Position numbers and translations under genes: made by a program. The notes beneath the pieces are model-generated. The model did not search any database. It was not told where the DNA came from and saw nothing but the letters and a program-made list of their open reading frames with translations. A stretch of DNA of 64,000 nt from Zeus faber (lineage: Eukaryota; Chordata; Actinopteri; Zeiformes; Zeidae). The DNA lies in the NCBI GenBank assembly GCA_960531495.1, contig OY482866.1:10830189-10894188 (forward strand), written 5' to 3'. Positions 1 through 64,000 of the stretch are shown here, one piece after another; positions within the stretch are counted from its first letter, which is position 1, and every line of letters begins with the position of its first letter.

Positions 1-1378
1 CGGCACCCCGGCCCCCCGGCCCCCGCCAACAGTGGTTTGATGTGATAATGTACAGGGTGTAAATGATGCATCATCTTGACGTTCCACCAGTTTAGAATCT
101 ATTTATTATTGTTAATTGTAATACTAGTACATTTTAACTAGGAACTTGTTTGGGGATAAAGGTTGGGACATTGTTGAGGGCATTAAAAATTACCATAGTA
201 AAGCTTGAGAGTCTTAAAAAATAAAAACTAATTTACAAATGCAAAATAAATTACAATTTCTATGCAAAATTGTCATTTAATTCAATGTTACAACAGGGGC
301 TAAGTAGTGGCATGGCTGCTGTTATGGCTGTGGATATGAATGTAAATATAGAAGAACAAATAAATATGTATATAATAATACTACCGATGGATGAGTAGGT
401 CTAAATTATTATGACGTTATTGCAAAATTATTCCACTGTCAACAATGTTTAAAGTCGATCTTGTTTGAGTGCTTTTTGTTGATGACACGAGGCTTAACCA
501 CCGACAGAGGTGGAACTACGCAGAAATATTTTCTCTGTTATATGGCTGAACTTATGAATTGTGGCCCTTATGCGACGCTTGGTATTTCACTCCGTGACCT
601 TTGCCATGCATTGTCCTCGATAAATCCACACTTCTAAAGGGTGATGGACGCTTTAAACCAGAGCATCGGAAACACCGGCGCCGACTGTGATTAAATAGAG
701 GAGGAGGGAAACCTCACGGAGTTCGATCGTGCGACGAAACCTCCGTTACATCTTTCCCTTTTGATGCCCTGTTAATAAAGGCGAAAATGGTATTCCATAA
801 TATTATTGTATAGCACAATAGACTCTCTCCCGACATGCGATCGCAAGGACGGTGAGATGAAAATAAGGCTTTGAACCCCCTTTCACACACGCACGCACGC
901 ACGCACGCGCGCACACACACACACAGACACACATACGCACTTTTGTTTCATTTTTGTATTCTTTTCCTTGGTTTTGAAGTATGACTCTCGGAGAAAGATT
1001 AAATGAATATACCACGTAAAAATTCACAAACCCAACAAAGCTCATGCTCATTCCCCCACGCAACCATTTCAACAGTTCGGCAATAAAACACCCTTTAAAG
1101 TCTGATACTGAGCAGCTTCTCTGACGGAAAGGGCAGAGTGTAAAAATGCACGTGTAGAATTATCCAGTCATCCATCACTTGAATGTGAAGACTCGGTACA
1201 GATACTCTGTTTAGTCACATTATAATAATGTGTATTATAATGTTAACCATTTTGTTTTCCCACTGGTACACACAATACAGATTGGATTTTATATATACAG
1301 TATGTAGGCAAACCTTCACAAGAGTGTCATTTGTTGATACGGGTTTTGAGTTCATTTTTCTGGTACTATTGTTTAGTG

Positions 1379-1533
1379 TTAAGATTATTGTATATTTTCG
1401 CATTTTCTATCTTCTAGCTAACTTTAAGATTATTGTATATTTTTACATTTTTCTATCTTCGACTTAACTTTAAGATTATTCTATATTTTCATATTTTTCT
1501 ATCTTCTAGTTAACTTTAAGATTATTGTACATA
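1379..1533. repeat. Tandem repeat, 45-46 bp unit, about 3.3 copies
   Basis: Units begin 'aagattatt' at 1381, 1426, 1472 and 1518 and share 'tttctatcttc' and 'taacttt'. It is AT-rich and diverged by a few bases per copy. Confidence 0.85.
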
Positions 1534-2150
1534 TATTGCCAATTTGTTCTGTGAATTTCTGGGTTTATTGGATATTACCAAATGCCGTTTCAATTTTTTA
1601 CTCTTATTACTTAATAAACATTGCTTATTGTTTTTATGGGAGATGCTGTAACACTGCAATCTTCCTCTGTGGATGATCCATCCATCTATCCATCTATCTA
1701 GTATCTATCTATTTTAATGAAAGACAGTTTGACTTACTGTATTTAGACTTGAGTGTGGAGTACTACTAGTAGGCCTACAACAGGCTCCTTACCTACATCC
1801 TCAACATGCAAAACAATACTTCAGTAACAGCCATGTGCTATGACTTATTATTTTGCGACCAAACGGAAAATACAACAAAGAAAAAATTTGCAATTTTGTT
1901 TGCAATCAGCGCAGTTTTGTGCATTTATTTTGTTTTGATTAAACACGGAAGCTGTGACTATCTGATTTGATCCTGCTGATCTTCCCACCTGGACAAAAAG
2001 GCCGCAATGCAAGTGATGACAGTGTGTCATGACACCAGCGATAACAGCTGACATTTTTATTGAGATACTTGTGACACCTATTGATTACTTGTGTAACATT
2101 TAACGTTGTTTGAGCAAGTATTTGCCGCACTAAAATAAAACCAACAATGG

Positions 2151-2434
2151 TTAAAGGTGCAGTATGTCCAATTTACCGAACAGACTTGACAGAAATGGAA
2201 TATAATATTCATTAGTATGTTTTAATCAGTGGAATCCCATGAAAATAAGAACCGCGTTGGCGTTACCTTAATATGAGCCGTTTTTATCTACATAAGGAGC
2301 GGGTACGCTTCACGGAGGCCGCCATGTTGCATGGGCATATTTCTTCTACAGTAGCCCAGAACGGACAAGGCAAACACTGGCTCTGCATGGGCCTTTGGCA
2401 TTTTTAATCTAAATTGTACTTACTGCACCTTTAA
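2151..2434. mobile_element. TTAA-flanked MITE (284 bp)
   Basis: The element begins TTAAAGGTGCAGTA and ends TACTGCACCTTTAA, perfect 14-base inverted termini that include TTAA. The size, the terminal repeats and the TTAA boundary fit a non-autonomous piggyBac- or Kolobok-type element. No coding capacity is seen. The family name is inferred from the TTAA alone. Confidence 0.75.
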
Positions 2435-2839
2435 GCCATAACAACAACAACAACAACAACAACAATAATAATAATGGTTTAACCGCTTTAATCTTAAAAC
2501 TGATTATGTCCTGTTGTTACTGGAATTGATAGTTTTAACCATTTTAACTTTTTTCTCCTACTTTTCTCTTGTTTTTCCTCCCTTCTCATACACTGGCCTC
2601 CGGCCACCGGGTGGCGCTGCAAGGCAGAAAACTGTCCAGGGCGCAAGTACAGTACTATATGATAATAACGGAGGAGTCAGAGAATAAATACTAAACATAA
2701 ATACGTCAACACACCCATAATAAATATTTACTTCGATAAATGTGTCAATAAATCCAAAATGACTTACTCCCTGGAACTCCCTGAGTCTGGAACCCTAACC
2801 CGAACTCTACTTGTTATTACACATCATCGTCTGACCAGC

Positions 2840-3052
2840 GATGGACACTCGTCACCAGGTCCCGCGGGCGCGTCGACGACTGCTGCCCCCTGCTCCTGGC
2901 TGCGGCCCCGGAGGAAGGACAAGCCAGGATGGGTCAATGGGTCAAACGCAGAGGAACCATGTCACCGGCCACCAGCCAAAGCATGTGCGTGTGCGTGTGT
3001 GTGTGTTGTGTGATAATTAAAGATTCTTCTTCTTCTTCTTCTTCTTCTTCTA
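2840..3052 (+). mobile_element. Retroposon 3' tail (SINE or L2-type LINE)
   Basis: 'aggatgggtcaatgggtc', then 'aaacgcagagg', and finally 'gataattaaagattc' with a (TTC)n tail follow the common fish retroposon ending (GGATGGGTTAAATGCAGAGG... ending in an AATAAAG-like tail). A GT-rich stretch interrupts it at 2985-3010. The 5' limit is not defined. Confidence 0.5.
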
Positions 3053-3370
3053 CCACACGACCCCCAAGGCTCTTGAATGTGTTGTCACTGTCTTGATTTT
3101 ATGTGATTAACTATTAATCCGTTTAAAATAATAATAATAATAAACACAATTAAAATTAAAATTAAAATTAACATTTAATCCACTTCCCAGCCCATTGTGG
3201 TTGAGTTGATCGAAGCATGACATGGGTTGATCAGTCCCTGAGATCCTCTTTTTTCCCCCGTGTCTTCGATTGATTGATATAAGTGGTTTGCGTCGTCCGT
3301 TACATTGCGATTGTCGCGCTGGGAAACGTGCGCCGCCGTCCTCGTGTTAGTCTGGAGGTAAAACCGAATT

Positions 3371-3411
3371 TTGACCAAACGCAAACCGATTGTCGGTTTG
3401 CGTTTGGTCAA
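3371..3411. repeat. Perfect 19-bp inverted repeat (hairpin) in the 5' flank
   Basis: The left arm TTGACCAAACGCAAACCGA (3371-3389) and its exact reverse complement (3393-3411) are separated by TTG. It lies 125-165 bases upstream of the start codon, just before a poly-A run (about 3427-3450). It could form a cruciform in DNA or a hairpin if transcribed. It has no recognised identity. Confidence 0.85.
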
Positions 3412-3461
3412 TAAAGAAAGAAAGACAAAAAAAAAAAAAAAAAAAAAAAAAGAAGCGTTCC

Positions 3462-3475
3462 GTCGCTATGGAGAC
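3462..3475 (+). promoter_or_regulatory. X-box-like (RFX) motif before the dnah2 start codon
   Basis: GTCGCTATGGAGAC, 61 bases upstream of the ATG, resembles the RFX consensus GTNRCC(N0-3)RGYAAC with one mismatch in the left half-site and two in the right. Ciliary dynein genes are commonly driven by RFX2/RFX3 and FOXJ1, and X-boxes usually lie close to the start. It overlaps a perfect 14-base palindrome, GGAGACGCGTCTCC, at 3470-3483. No TATA box is evident. Function is inferred from motif and position only. Confidence 0.4.
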
Positions 3476-3535
3476 GCGTCTCCGGGAGCAGCGCCCGGTG
3501 TCGCCGTGCGGGAGAGGATCGACCGCCTTGTCACC

Positions 3536-64000
<60,465 letters not shown>

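Larger units (their letters stand above)
1..3370. other. 5' flanking DNA without a recognisable gene
   Basis: AT-rich sequence with no reading frame that resembles a protein family. It contains an impure CA/CG dinucleotide run near 887-926, a short 45-46-bp tandem repeat, a MITE, a retroposon tail and small simple repeats (AAC)n at about 2442-2464 and (TTC)n at about 3024-3051. The dnah2 promoter and 5' UTR must lie at its 3' end, but the transcription start cannot be placed from sequence alone. Confidence 0.7.

Noticed and set aside
2759..3013. 84-codon + strand frame upstream of dnah2
   Set aside because: It runs through a retroposon tail and a GT-rich tract; no protein similarity.

Overview
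This is vertebrate nuclear DNA, almost certainly from a ray-finned (teleost) fish. The evidence is a many-exon gene with GT-AG introns, very long (CA/GT)n, (CT)n and (GA)n microsatellites, and fish-type hAT, Tigger, MITE and LINE/SINE debris in the introns. There is no bacterial, plasmid or phage content.

The window holds one recognisable protein-coding gene, on the + strand: dnah2, axonemal dynein heavy chain 2. This is the motor subunit of the two-headed inner arm dynein I1/f, the vertebrate counterpart of the Chlamydomonas 1-beta chain. I rebuilt 79 coding exons by hand (3536 to 64000) from splice sites, phase continuity and my recollection of vertebrate DNAH2. All 78 junctions are in phase. 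They encode about 3983 residues with no internal stop. The window ends inside exon 79 (AAA6 region), so roughly the last 450 residues lie beyond it.

Layout. 1-3535 is the 5' flank, with a TTAA-flanked MITE, a retroposon tail, a perfect 19-bp hairpin and an X-box-like motif just before the start codon. 3536-3548 is a tiny first coding exon. 3549-11035 is a 7.5-kb intron 1, dominated by a 1.4-kb tetranucleotide array, a long foldback element and a hAT remnant. 11036-30710 is the N-terminal tail (exons 2-24). 30952-37853 is the linker (exons 25-35). The motor ring follows: AAA1 38921-42481, AAA2 43122-45804, AAA3 46502-50767, AAA4 52189-53857, stalk and microtubule-binding tip 55652-57577, AAA5 57782-60445, AAA6 61398 to the end.

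I found no second gene, no RNA gene and no new biological system. The points most worth a second look are a GC-AG intron (intron 31), microsatellites that run directly into splice sites (donors of exons 49 and 63, acceptor of exon 56), a complete 663-bp Tigger/pogo element with TA target sites, several palindromic or foldback elements, and two dispersed repeat families present as inverted pairs 13 kb and 37 kb apart.
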